From: Amorphophallus konjac | Taxonomy: Eukaryota > Streptophyta > Magnoliopsida > Alismatales > Araceae | Length of the DNA: 64,000 nucleotides | Direction: 5' to 3' | NCBI GenBank assembly: GCA_022559845.1 | Contig: CM040126.1 | Span: 141,182,064-141,246,063 of the forward strand | Shown: positions 55,811 through 64,000 of the stretch, one piece after another | Position numbering within the stretch: the stretch's first letter is position 1 | Layout: each line of letters starts with the position of its first letter | Position numbers and translations under genes: made by a program | The notes under the pieces: generated by a model | Databases searched by the model: none | Told to the model about the DNA's origin: nothing | What the model saw: only the letters and a program-made list of their open reading frames with translations

Positions 55811-57331
55811 CTAAGGAAAGAAACGCTTAAGATACAACCCATTCCAAGCGTGAGAGAGCTCCTCACCTTCTGCATTCACCAAGCGATAAGCATTCCCTGG
55901 ATAAGCCTCTTTTACAACAAACGACCCTTCCCAGTTAGGTTGTAATTTAGACCTAGGACCTACAGATCGAATGAATTTACGTTTCAAGACCATATCACCT
56001 TTTAGAAATTAACGTTCAATTACCTTCTTTTGAAAATAACGCGAAACTCTCTTTTGATAAACGGATACGTGATCGGTCGCATTCATCCTCTTCTCATCTA
56101 AGAGTTCCAGCTGAACAAGCAATGCCTCCCGACGTTCATCGAGATTAAGTTCCTTATCGAGCTGCACTCTAAGGGAAGGGATGAAGATCTCATATGGGAG
56201 CACCGCCTCCATCCCATAGGTAAGAGTATAGGGAGTTTGTCCCGTGGGAGTACGGACGGAGGTGCGGTAAGCCCACATAGCTTCCACTAATCTTTCTGGC
56301 CAATCGAAAAACTTATGAGATTCGCATGTTTTCTTGACAATTTTAAGAAGGGTTTTGTTAGTGGCCTCGGCTTGACCGTTGCCTTGAGGATAATATGGAG
56401 ATGAATGATGCAATGCAATATTGAACTTCTTACATAGGTCCTTGAGCTCTTGAGAGACAAACTAGGGTCCGTTGTCGGTGATGATGCTACTTGGTACTCC
56501 GAACCGCGAGATGATATTCTTCAAGATAAAGCGGCACACCATTGAAACTTTGATCTCTGCGTACGCCTCCGCTTCGGCCCATTTGGTGAAGTACTCAGTG
56601 GCGGTAAGGATAAATGATTTCTGCTTGATCTGAGAATTAGGATCACCGAGCAGGCCGACAACATCGAAAGCCCACATAGAGAATGGCCAAGGAGCGGAAA
56701 GAGGACGGAGAGGTGAAGCTGGAGCATGGATTTTGTCGGCATGGAGTTGGCACTTAAGACAGCTCCGGACGTAGAGGGAGCAATCTTCCTCCAGAGTGGG
56801 CCAATAGTAACCCTGCCTAAGGATCTTCTTTGCTAGAGCCTGGCCATTGACATGACCTCCACACTCACTAGAATGGGCTGCTTCAGCTACCTTCCAAGCC
56901 TCATCATCATCTAAGCATCTCATGAGCATTCCATTGGTAGCGCGCCTGTATAGTTCTCCTGCAACAATGGTATACCTTGAGGCGGCTCTCCTTATTGATT
57001 TGCACTGCTCGGCGTTTGCCTCTTCTGGGAACGATCCTTCTTTGCAAAACAACTCAAACTCGTGATACCAAGGCAATTCTTCTTCCTCCAGGATCTCTTC
57101 TAGCTCCATCAGAGATACTTCCTTGAGATCTTCCTTCTCAGCCCTTGCCTCTACAGCTTTCCTAAGGTTGATGAACCAAGGATCTTGAAGAGAGGGTGCG
57201 TCCAATCTCTGAACGACAATAGTCTTAGCGCTCCGACTGAGAGGGAAAGATAGAGAGGAAGCAAGAGATGCTAGACCATCAGCTAGAATGTTCTGAGACC
57301 TAGAAGTATGGATATAGATCAGCTTACGAAA
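55811..57331 (-). pseudogene. Tat-lineage integrase
   Basis: Minus strand, three open pieces in one frame separated by stops near 57331, 56460 and 55996. The zinc region has HSSECGGHVNG and CLKCQ. The core has AFDVVGLLG (first Asp), SIITDNGP (second Asp) and GNGQAEATNKTLLKIV (Glu). The C-terminal part has PNWEGSFVVKEA, close to the usual GP/WEGP module, and ends LKRFFP at 55814. It inserts the cDNA. No chromodomain, consistent with Tat. Confidence 0.85.
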
Positions 57332-58220
57332 TTACCTAGCCAGGAGTGTGACCAAATCTTGATAAGGCTTGAGCTTGGGGTCACGAGTGTGGTAAGTAGA
57401 CAGAACTTGCCGCAGGACGAGCTGAGAGTCTCCTATGATATTCAAGTACCGCGCGCCTAGGAGATATGCGTGCTTCAATCCAGCCAGGAGAGTCTCATAC
57501 TCGGCGATGTTGTTGGTAGCAGGAAATCGAAGTTGATAAGCAAAGGGAATAGTCACCCCCTCTGGAGTGAGAAGAATAGCGCCGATCCCTCGGCCTTGAG
57601 AATTGAGTGCACCATCGAAGTGTAGAGACCAAACGGGATGATGAGAGATAGCAGAGAGATGCTCATCAGGGAAATCGTCATGAATAGAATCAGTGTGAGG
57701 AATGGGGAGATGGGCAAGATGCTCAGTGATGGCATATCCTTTGACCGCCTTTTGAACGACAAAAGTAATATCGAATTGAGAGAGGAAGCTCTGCCAGCGA
57801 GCTAACCTACTAGAAAGGACAGGCTTTTCTAAGAGATAGCGGATCAGGTCCATTCTAGAGATCAACCTAACTGGGTGGGTAAGGAAGTAATGTTTAAGCT
57901 TCTGAGCTACCCACACTAAGGCGGCACAAGTCTTCTCCATAGCGGTGTATCTGGACTCAGCTGGGTTAAACAACCGAGAGAGGTAATAAGCAGCCCACTC
58001 TTTCCCTTCATCATCTACTTGTGCTAAGACCGCCCCTAGGGAGTCCTGAATGACTGAGAAGTATAGGATCAGGGGTTTCCCAGGGACAGGAGGTTGCAAA
58101 ACCAGGGGATTGGATAGATATTCCTTTAGGTCTTTATAGGCCTTCTGACAGTCTTGATTCCATTCAAACTTAACCCCTGCCTTATGCAATTCATAAAACG
58201 GACGGCACCTTTGAGAATGC
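57332..58220 (-). pseudogene. Tat-lineage RNase H and second, archaeal-type RNase H
   Basis: A long minus-strand open frame. The RT connection (FEWNQDCQKAYKDLKEYL) is followed by a first RNase H (LYFSVIQDSLGAVLAQ, with active-site positions decayed) and a second (LHFDGALNSQGRGIGAILL, EYETLLAGLKHAYLLG, IIGDSQLVLRQV). The pair is the hallmark of the Tat lineage, where the second domain is thought to be a recaptured cellular-type RNase H. The second domain keeps its Asp-Glu-Asp residues while the first looks degenerate. Confidence 0.87.
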
Positions 58221-58243
58221 TAGGATATGAATCTTCTGATGAT

Positions 58244-59022
58244 TTACAATCGACCAATCAATCCTCGAAGTTTCATGATGTTCTTCGGTGGAGGCATGTC
58301 CATGACGGCCTGTGCTTTGTTAGGATCAATCTGGATCCCCCTTTTGCTCACTATAAAACCTAGCAGCTTCCCTGAGGAGACTCCGAACCCACACTTCTTC
58401 GGATTCATTTTAATCTTGTACTCACTGGCTCTTTGCAGCACCTTAGCCAGGATAGAGGGGTGTTCTTCTTTAGTTTTTGACTTCACCAGAATGTCATCCA
58501 CGTAGGCTTCCATATAGATATGCATCATGTCGTGGAAGATGGCCATCATCGCCCTTTGATAGGTGGCACCTGCATTCTTCAAACCGAACGGCATAACCAC
58601 GTAACAGTACGTACCCGAGGGCGTGGTGAAGGTGGTTTTCTCTTGATCTTCGGAGTGAGACGGATTTGATTATAACTTGAGTATCCATCCATGAATGATA
58701 AAGATTCGTACCCGGCGGTGCTATCGACTAGGACGTCTATGTGAGGCAGTGGGAAATCATCTTTGGGACATGCTTTATTGAGATCCCTGAAATCGATGCA
58801 GATATGCACCTTCCCATCTTTCTTGATAACATGGACTATGTTTGCCACCCATTGAGGATATAGAACAACTCTAATGAATCTGGCCTTGTATAACTTGTCG
58901 ACCTCTTCCTTAATCCTTAAGGCCATGTGGGGGTGAAATCTCCTTGACCGTTGTTTGACAGGTGTTGCCCCTGGTTTAAGCACAAGTCGATGTTCCACTA
59001 AAGAGGGGTCAAGACCTGGCAT
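58244..59022 (-). pseudogene. Tat-lineage reverse transcriptase
   Basis: The open frame 59022-58579 carries HRLVLKPGATPVKQRSRRF, VHICIDFRDLNKACPKDDFPLPHID and SFMDGYSSYNQI. A shift near 58620 moves to 58600-58244 with VMPFGLKNAGATYQRAM, the catalytic AYVDDILVKS (near 58500) and KMNPKKCGFGV. Frame and stop damage make it inactive. Confidence 0.88.
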
Positions 59023-60317
59023 GTCCTCATAAGACTAGGTGAAAGAATCGCTATACTCCCTCAGAACCTTGATCAAATCCTCCTCTACTTGTAGAGGGAG
59101 ATTAGCAGCAATGATGATGGGCCTTGGGTCTTCTTCAGTTCCCAGATTTATTTCCTTCGTAGGTTCATCCACTGCCGACGACGGCTCGTCGAATCTCTTT
59201 AGTCCTTGCGCGTACTGATCGGAAGTGTCATCTACGTTGCTGTCCTCATTGATTGGATCTTTCTCATCTAGGGTTTCATAGACACCTAATCCATCATCGC
59301 TCCACACTCCTTCTATTTCCTCTTCATCCTCAATCATAATTGCCATAGCAACAAATTCTGGACACTTCAAAAGAGCATGACAACGCTGAGCTAGATCTCG
59401 CAGGAACCTATCAGGAACGGATTTGGGAGGACGCGCAAGCGGGCGCCGCTCAGAGGAGGAAGGGTTAGACGAGCTAGAATAGGACCCTACTTCTCTAGAC
59501 CTAACTGACTCTACTTCCCTAGACTCGATGGACCCTAATCCTAACCTAGGAGAAAAAAAACCTAGTGGAAGGGGAGGAGCAGGGGACTCGTGCCCCTGGG
59601 AGGAGGATGGAGACAATGTAGCATAATCTTCCACTGAGATCTCCATTTCAAATTTGACATTTTTTTTTGGAGATCAGTAGAGACTACACAACAGGATGGA
59701 GGAGGCGGAAGTTGAATGGGGAATAGCTCTGGGAAGATGCAATCAAAGAATGGATCGGAGGAAGAAAACCACATCTCGTGGAGTTGGGCGTTGAGGGGAG
59801 GAGGAGTGAATAGAGTGGATAGATCAATGGGCGGGCAATGCCCGCAAGCCCAAGGAACGAATAGAATTTCAGGTGGATCAATGAAGGATGGATTTACCAT
59901 GATAGAAGGAAGACGGGGTAAGAATTCCCCTTGCTGGAGGAGAGGTTGAAAGCGAGAGGGGGACCAAGAAAAGACAATCGGCGAGCTCCCCTTCTCCCGC
60001 GGATCATCAATTGGCTGCTTCTTCGGCCTCCATTGGACGAGCCGACCCTCTTGACGCTTCTGGCAGTCTTCTTTATGAAATAGCCCCTGAAGGGCTTGAC
60101 CATAGTCAATCACATCATCAACTGGCCCTCTTAGCACTGGGGGTGGATTGGCCACCGGACAGACTGTATCTTTCCTTGGTGGAGCTGGGTGCGGAACTAA
60201 TGTACTGGGCTGGAGAGGCCCTCTAACAAAATGTTGACGGTAGTCCCAGGTGAGCTGCCCAGAATCACCCATCATAGACAATGTGGTCTCTCTGTAGCCG
60301 AGACCTCTCCTACCCAT
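59023..60317 (-). pseudogene. Tat-lineage linker between protease/G-patch and RT
   Basis: Two overlapping minus-strand frames, 60317-59562 and 59646-59035, covering a Pro/Ser-rich linker and an acidic stretch (MIEDEEEIEGVWSDDG, NLPLQVEEDLIKVLREYSDSF) that leads into RT. A long, weakly conserved linker here is usual for Tat elements. A frame change lies in the overlap and a stop near 59035 separates it from RT. Confidence 0.7.
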
Positions 60318-60339
60318 TTTTCTTCCCTTGGGTATGGGC

Positions 60340-60425
60340 TTTTCTCTTCCTTGTAATTGAGCACCGAGGCCTTTCCTTGGTTGATAACCCAGTTTTAATA
60401 TAATGTTCCAGCCCTTGGAGTCACG
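60340..60425 (-). other. G-patch-like motif in Tat pol
   Basis: In frame on the minus strand with the linker: GWNIILKLGYQPRKGLGAQL, which carries the Gly-rich spacing of a G-patch. G-patch domains bind nucleic acid and occur after protease in some retroelements. A stop lies just upstream near 60430. Confidence 0.65.
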
Positions 60426-60830
60426 TATCTAGGTCTTCACCTTGATATTAACCGCTGCAGTGACGGGTTTGCGGGGTGCATAAGCCCAGGGAAAGTCTAG
60501 ATCCAGCACTGAGATAACAGGCCGGCTGCTTGGCCATAGTGTGGGAAGAATTTTGTCTAAAATAGCCTTCACTGATTGGACCGTGGATAAACTTTTAACT
60601 TTGACGACCCTCGCTTGAAAAGGAAATTTGATGCATTGATACGCAGTGGAGGGTACAACACTGAGTGTGTCAATTCATGGACGACCCAAGATAGCCTTGA
60701 ACATAGGGTCAATGTCCAGCACATAAAATTCCACGGGCATGGTAAGAGGCCCAAGCTCTGCTTGAATAGTGCCTACCCCGTGACATGCTCTTCTTGAATT
60801 ATCATATGCTGCTATGGTGGTGGGGGTAGG
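60426..60830 (-). pseudogene. Tat protease C-terminal remnant
   Basis: Interrupted minus-strand coding: FYVLDIDPMFKAILGRP near 60690-60740, then a stop, then a basic/hydrophobic stretch leading to the G-patch. No independent gene. Confidence 0.6.
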
Positions 60831-61280
60831 TCACAGTAGTTCTTCAGATATGTTGCAAGCTTGAAGGGTACTGAGTGGGCACACGTTAATTGATGCCCCT
60901 GTGTCAACTAGTGCTGCTTCAATACTGACTTTATTCAAAATAATTGTAATACAAAGCGGCATTTGCCGAGCCTCGGGAGGAGCTAGCTCGGTCTCAGAAA
61001 ATGTGATTGCTGGCCCTTTGGAAATTGTTGCCAGTGCCATAGGTAAGCTGTCAACTGCCATGTCTTCACTAACCATCACCTTCTGTAAGAAATTTCTGAG
61101 AGCATCTTTGTGAAGGGTTGACCTTTTGATAAGCTCCAGGACCGATATCTTGGCGAGCACCCTGTCTAGATGATGTAGTAGGTCATATTGGGTACCCGGT
61201 AGAGGTTCGGCCTCTTCCTGCTCAGCCGCCGGTTGAGAAGACTGGGGATTGGAAGTAGTAGGATAGTTTCGATGGAACAA
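60831..61280 (-). pseudogene. Tat-lineage aspartic protease (and end of gag)
   Basis: The minus-strand frame from 61280 carries a helical segment (LDRVLAKISVLELIKRSTLH) and the retropepsin active site ALVDTGASINVCPLSTL near 60905. It stops at 60831. The sequence down to about 60650 still resembles the protease C terminus (LDIDPMFKAILGRP), so that stop is premature. Gag proper would be to the right and is displaced by Sire-C. Confidence 0.8.
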
Positions 61281-61469
61281 CCGCCCGCCCCGTAGGGCGA
61301 GGTTTTATGCCGGCATGGTATCAGGGGACGATATAATTGGCCCGGTGGGGTGGACGAGGGGAATAGGTGGTGTAGGAGGAAGGATTTGGTGGGATGTGAT
61401 GTTGGTGGAGGTTATAAGTGGTGAACGGATGATGGATGAGGGATTGATGGAAGACGGAGAGGTGATGAT
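61281..61469 (-). other. Tat gag tail, Pro/Gly-rich
   Basis: Low-complexity sequence upstream of the protease on the minus strand, ending at the Sire-C LTR. No motif seen. Confidence 0.4.
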
Positions 61470-61734
61470 TGATAGTTAGGTGCGATAGATAAACACAGAT
61501 CCAGAGGGGGGTGAATGGATCTTTTAAAGAGTTTTGACCAATTTAAAATTCGTATGAAATGATTAGCACAAGATCAGTGGATAATTGCTCAAACATAAAA
61601 GATGCAAACCCAATTAAACTCTAGAACATGAATAATCAATCAGATCACGGTCCTAGCATGCATCTAGCGGAAGCAAGCAATCAAACAAACCACTGCACAA
61701 AGGATTTTTTAGGTGGTTCGGTCCATAGACCTAC

Positions 61735-62160
61735 GTCCACCCCTCACTCCCAACCGGAGTGAGGCTTCCACTAGCAATCAGCTAGAAAGTAGACTCAGAC
61801 TGCAAACAAGTTGCTACCACACAGCTTCACCAGGGGAACAACCTCCCCTCTTCCTCCCAACCGGACGGACACCCCAAGTGACTCCCAGTCACTTGGAAAC
61901 CAGAGACACACAGTCTCTCTTCCTCCAGACCAGGAGGGAATACCTGGACTTGCAACACACAAGACTAGAACCGGAGGACCAATCCTCCCTTCCTCCAAAC
62001 CGGAGGGAACCCACAAGTGACTCCCAGTCACTTGCAACCTAAAGGTCTCGGACCTCCCTTCCTCCCAGCCGGAGGGAAACAACCAATGACACCCAGTCAA
62101 AGGCAACCAGAGACGCAAGTCTCTCTTCCTCCAAACCGGAGGGAACCCGACCTCACACTA
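61735..62160. repeat. Hairpin array in the Sire-C LTR
   Basis: Stems such as CTTCCTCCAAACCGGAGGGA, GGAGGACCAATCCTCC and CAAGTGACTCCCAGTCACTTG-like. The same module as Sire-B, with different copies and order. Confidence 0.8.
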
Positions 62161-62523
62161 GAGCATCGAAAGAACAACTAGTGAATAGTCAAAAGGAAAA
62201 ACAAAAACGCAGCAACAGAAAGCTGGAAAAAATGAAATGCATAAAAGCTCTCGCAGGAGCAAACTAGGTTGGATCTGATCTAAGGTCCAGTGAAGACTGC
62301 AAGACTTCTCTTCTTCTTCATGAGCTCTCCATCTCTCTTTCTCTTTCTTTTTCTTCTTCTGTTCTCTCACAATCTCATAGTACAATCTCTCTTCCCCTTT
62401 CCTTCTCGAGCTCTCTTCTTTCTTTCTCCTACTCTTTCTGCTTCTGTTTTCTTCATCTATCACACACAGTCTCGATCAGCCCTCTTCTTTTCTTATCAGT
62501 CACCTTCTGAGGGAGACATCTTC

Positions 62524-62533
62524 TATATATATA
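62524..62533 (-). promoter_or_regulatory. TATA box of the Sire-C LTR
   Basis: TATATATATA, between the GA-rich tract and the motif array. Confidence 0.6.
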
Positions 62534-62749
62534 GCAGCAGCTTAGGGCGTGTGCTTTCCACTTCTCCCGCCCAAGTGATGCTACCACGTGTCAACATCTC
62601 AGCTCCTTGGATCACGTGCCAGGTGCCCACCTCGAGTCACGTGCTCAGACACATTAACCTCGTCCAACAATCTTGTCAGTTAATCAGTCGAAGATAGTAT
62701 TAGTTTAAGGCAATGTTCAAACTTCATTCAGCAAGCAAGGCAAGCATGG

Positions 62750-64000
62750 ATGGCTGTACAGAGTTGATCATGTGAGGCAAGACGAGTGTACAGACTTCTT
62801 ACCACATGCTGTAATATGCATATATACTGCAGTGTATAGACTTTCGAAGCAGCAAATAAGCAAGTATGTACAACGTGAGAGTGTATAGACTTGAAGCCCT
62901 TCAAGCGACCTCAATGTACACACTTGACAAATGATGTATGAACTTATCAGAAAGGGATGTGCAGACTTCTATGTGATGCATGAAGCAATCGAATGTATAG
63001 ACATGCAACACGGGAGTGTATAGACTTGATGTTTACATGCATGAGAACTCTATGTACAGACTTGCTGCGATCAATGCACAAATGCAGTGTATGGACATGG
63101 CGTGAATGCGACAGCAATGAATAGACTTCACGTGTAGAAGACTAAGACATTGTACAGACTTCACATGAAGCGGTGGACGATGTACAGACTTCTGTTCGTT
63201 CAACACACATGATGTACATACATTGAGAAGAACGATGCATGAACAAGCCTAGCATGAACAAGCCTAACCAATGTATAGACTTCACCCTTGAAGATGTGAG
63301 CGAGACACTGTATACACTTGGCCCTTGAAGAATGTACATGCTCTGAAGACTTGAAGGCCACGATGTATAGACTTGGCATTATGAGGCATGGAAGCTGTAT
63401 AGACTTCCGATGCCATGAAGACATTGAAATGTATGGACTCTGATGAACATATGCATTGTATGGACTTGACGACCCAACCGATGTATAGACTTAGAAATAG
63501 CAATGAAGCAAGTGTGTACAATGTGAGAGAGTGTATAGACTTAGCCAACTTGAGACACTGTACAGACTATGATGCACAAGCAATGCATAGACTTCGTGAT
63601 GCCAATAGATAATGACTGTGCAGATTTGTTTTGAATAATGCATGCTGTATAGACTTGCAATGCAAAGGCTGATGTATAGACTTGGTAGTCTGGGGGGTCG
63701 ACGCATCAAAGAAAGGGGTCGACGCATCATGCATGGATGTATGGACTTGAAGATTCGAAGCCCCACAATGTTTAGACTTTAAGATGCATACGCCAAGGAT
63801 GTACATACTTGAGGAGACGATGCATTGTAGACTGCCAGACTCTGTACAGACTTGCAGCTTAAGACGCTTATAGAGACGGACCAATGTATAGACTTCAAGT
63901 CCAAGTTAGACAGTGGTTGTACAGACTTTGTGATGTATAGACTTAGGAGCATTTGCCAAGGCTGTACAGACTTCAGGCTGAACGTGTGTGCTGTGAGCAA
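62750..64000 (-). repeat. AAGTCTRTACA array in the Sire-C LTR
   Basis: About 45 copies read as GTACAGACTT or GTATAGACTT on the plus strand. Two GTCGACGC motifs lie near 63697 and 63718. The open frames here are translations of the repeat. Confidence 0.88.

Larger units (their letters stand above)
23801..61469 (-). mobile_element. Tat-lineage Ty3/gypsy element with two antisense genes, interrupted by Sire-A
   Basis: Minus-strand coding order from the right is gag tail, protease, G-patch, linker, RT, RNase H, second (archaeal-type) RNase H, integrase, ending at 55811. The second RNase H is diagnostic of the Tat lineage. Further left are hairpin-bearing non-coding DNA and two + strand genes, the position and orientation known for extra antisense ORFs in Tat elements. 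The same hairpin family flanks both genes, which supports one unit. The 5' end (gag and LTR) lies beyond Sire-C and outside the window. I could not identify the 3' LTR, so the left boundary at about 23.8 kb is an inference and the antisense genes might instead belong to something else. Confidence 0.6.
61470..64000 (-). repeat. LTR of Sire-C, a Sirevirus relative, running off the window
   Basis: It starts TGATAGTTAGGTGCGA at 61470, homologous to the U5 end of Sire-B (TGTTAACTAGGTGCGA). Modules in element sense (right to left) are AAGTCTRTACA array (64000-62750), TATA box (62524-62533), GA-rich tract (about 62465-62310), hairpin array (62160-61735), U5. There is no CTTCGTGT array. The target duplication cannot be checked because the other end is outside. 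Sequence has clearly diverged from Sire-B, so it is a separate family. Confidence 0.85.

Noticed and set aside
1..64000. rRNA, tRNA genes or an ordinary single-copy host gene
   Set aside because: I found no rRNA-like stretch. TGGTATCAGAGCC sites are primer-binding sites, not tRNA genes. Every coding stretch with recognisable motifs is retrotransposon-related.

Overview
The window looks like nuclear DNA of a flowering plant with a large, repeat-rich genome. I see no single-copy host gene, no rRNA or tRNA gene, and nothing bacterial or viral in the ordinary sense. Nearly every base belongs to plant retrotransposons inserted into one another: Ty3/gypsy chromovirus, Tekay/Del and Tat elements, Ty1/copia Sireviruses, and an L1-type LINE with an RNase H domain. 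Species cannot be told from this.

Layout. The oldest layer is a decayed chromovirus (gypsy-1, + strand): 5' LTR fragment 1-1068, gag/protease/RT to about 4056, then RNase H, integrase and chromodomain at 20689-22878, and a cut-off 3' LTR from about 23098. A LINE (4057-20688, + strand, poly-A tail, 13-bp target duplication with one mismatch) sits inside its RT region. The LINE is split between ORF1 and ORF2 by a complete, fairly young Tekay/Del-like gypsy element (5553-16297; LTRs 3069 and 3070 bp; 5-bp duplication CTCAA). From about 23.8 kb to 61469 there is a Tat-lineage gypsy element on the minus strand (protease to integrase at 61280-55811). Downstream of its pol, in antisense, lie two intron-containing genes: a plant-mobile-domain/coiled-coil gene (24468-51579) and a DUF7745-like gene (52650-54081).

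The antisense PMD gene is interrupted in its sixth exon by a 24-kb Sirevirus (Sire-A, 26898-50948, + strand; duplication ACGCC). Sire-A is itself interrupted by a gag-only, non-autonomous Sirevirus relative (Sire-B, 31723-42816, minus strand; duplication GGACT). A third related element (Sire-C) begins at about 61470 inside the Tat gag and runs off the right end. The deepest nesting is four levels: gypsy-1, Tat, Sire-A, Sire-B. The Tat-in-gypsy-1 step is inferred; the others rest on matching target duplications.

How the parts work. The pol-bearing elements carry copy-and-paste machinery, nearly all broken by stops and frameshifts. The exception is Sire-B: an intact 855-codon gag with a long coiled coil and six CCHC zinc knuckles but no pol, so it would need reverse transcriptase and integrase from a relative such as Sire-A.

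The most unusual theme is short hairpin or palindrome-like motifs in long arrays in non-coding parts of unrelated elements. A CpG-containing hairpin (ACGNCC - loop - GGNCGT) occurs about 16 times per Tekay LTR and again, with one near-identical 13-mer, around and inside the antisense genes of the Tat element. All three Sirevirus LTRs share one modular plan: an AAGTCTRTACA array, a TATA box, a GA-rich tract, a hairpin array, then a conserved U5 end.
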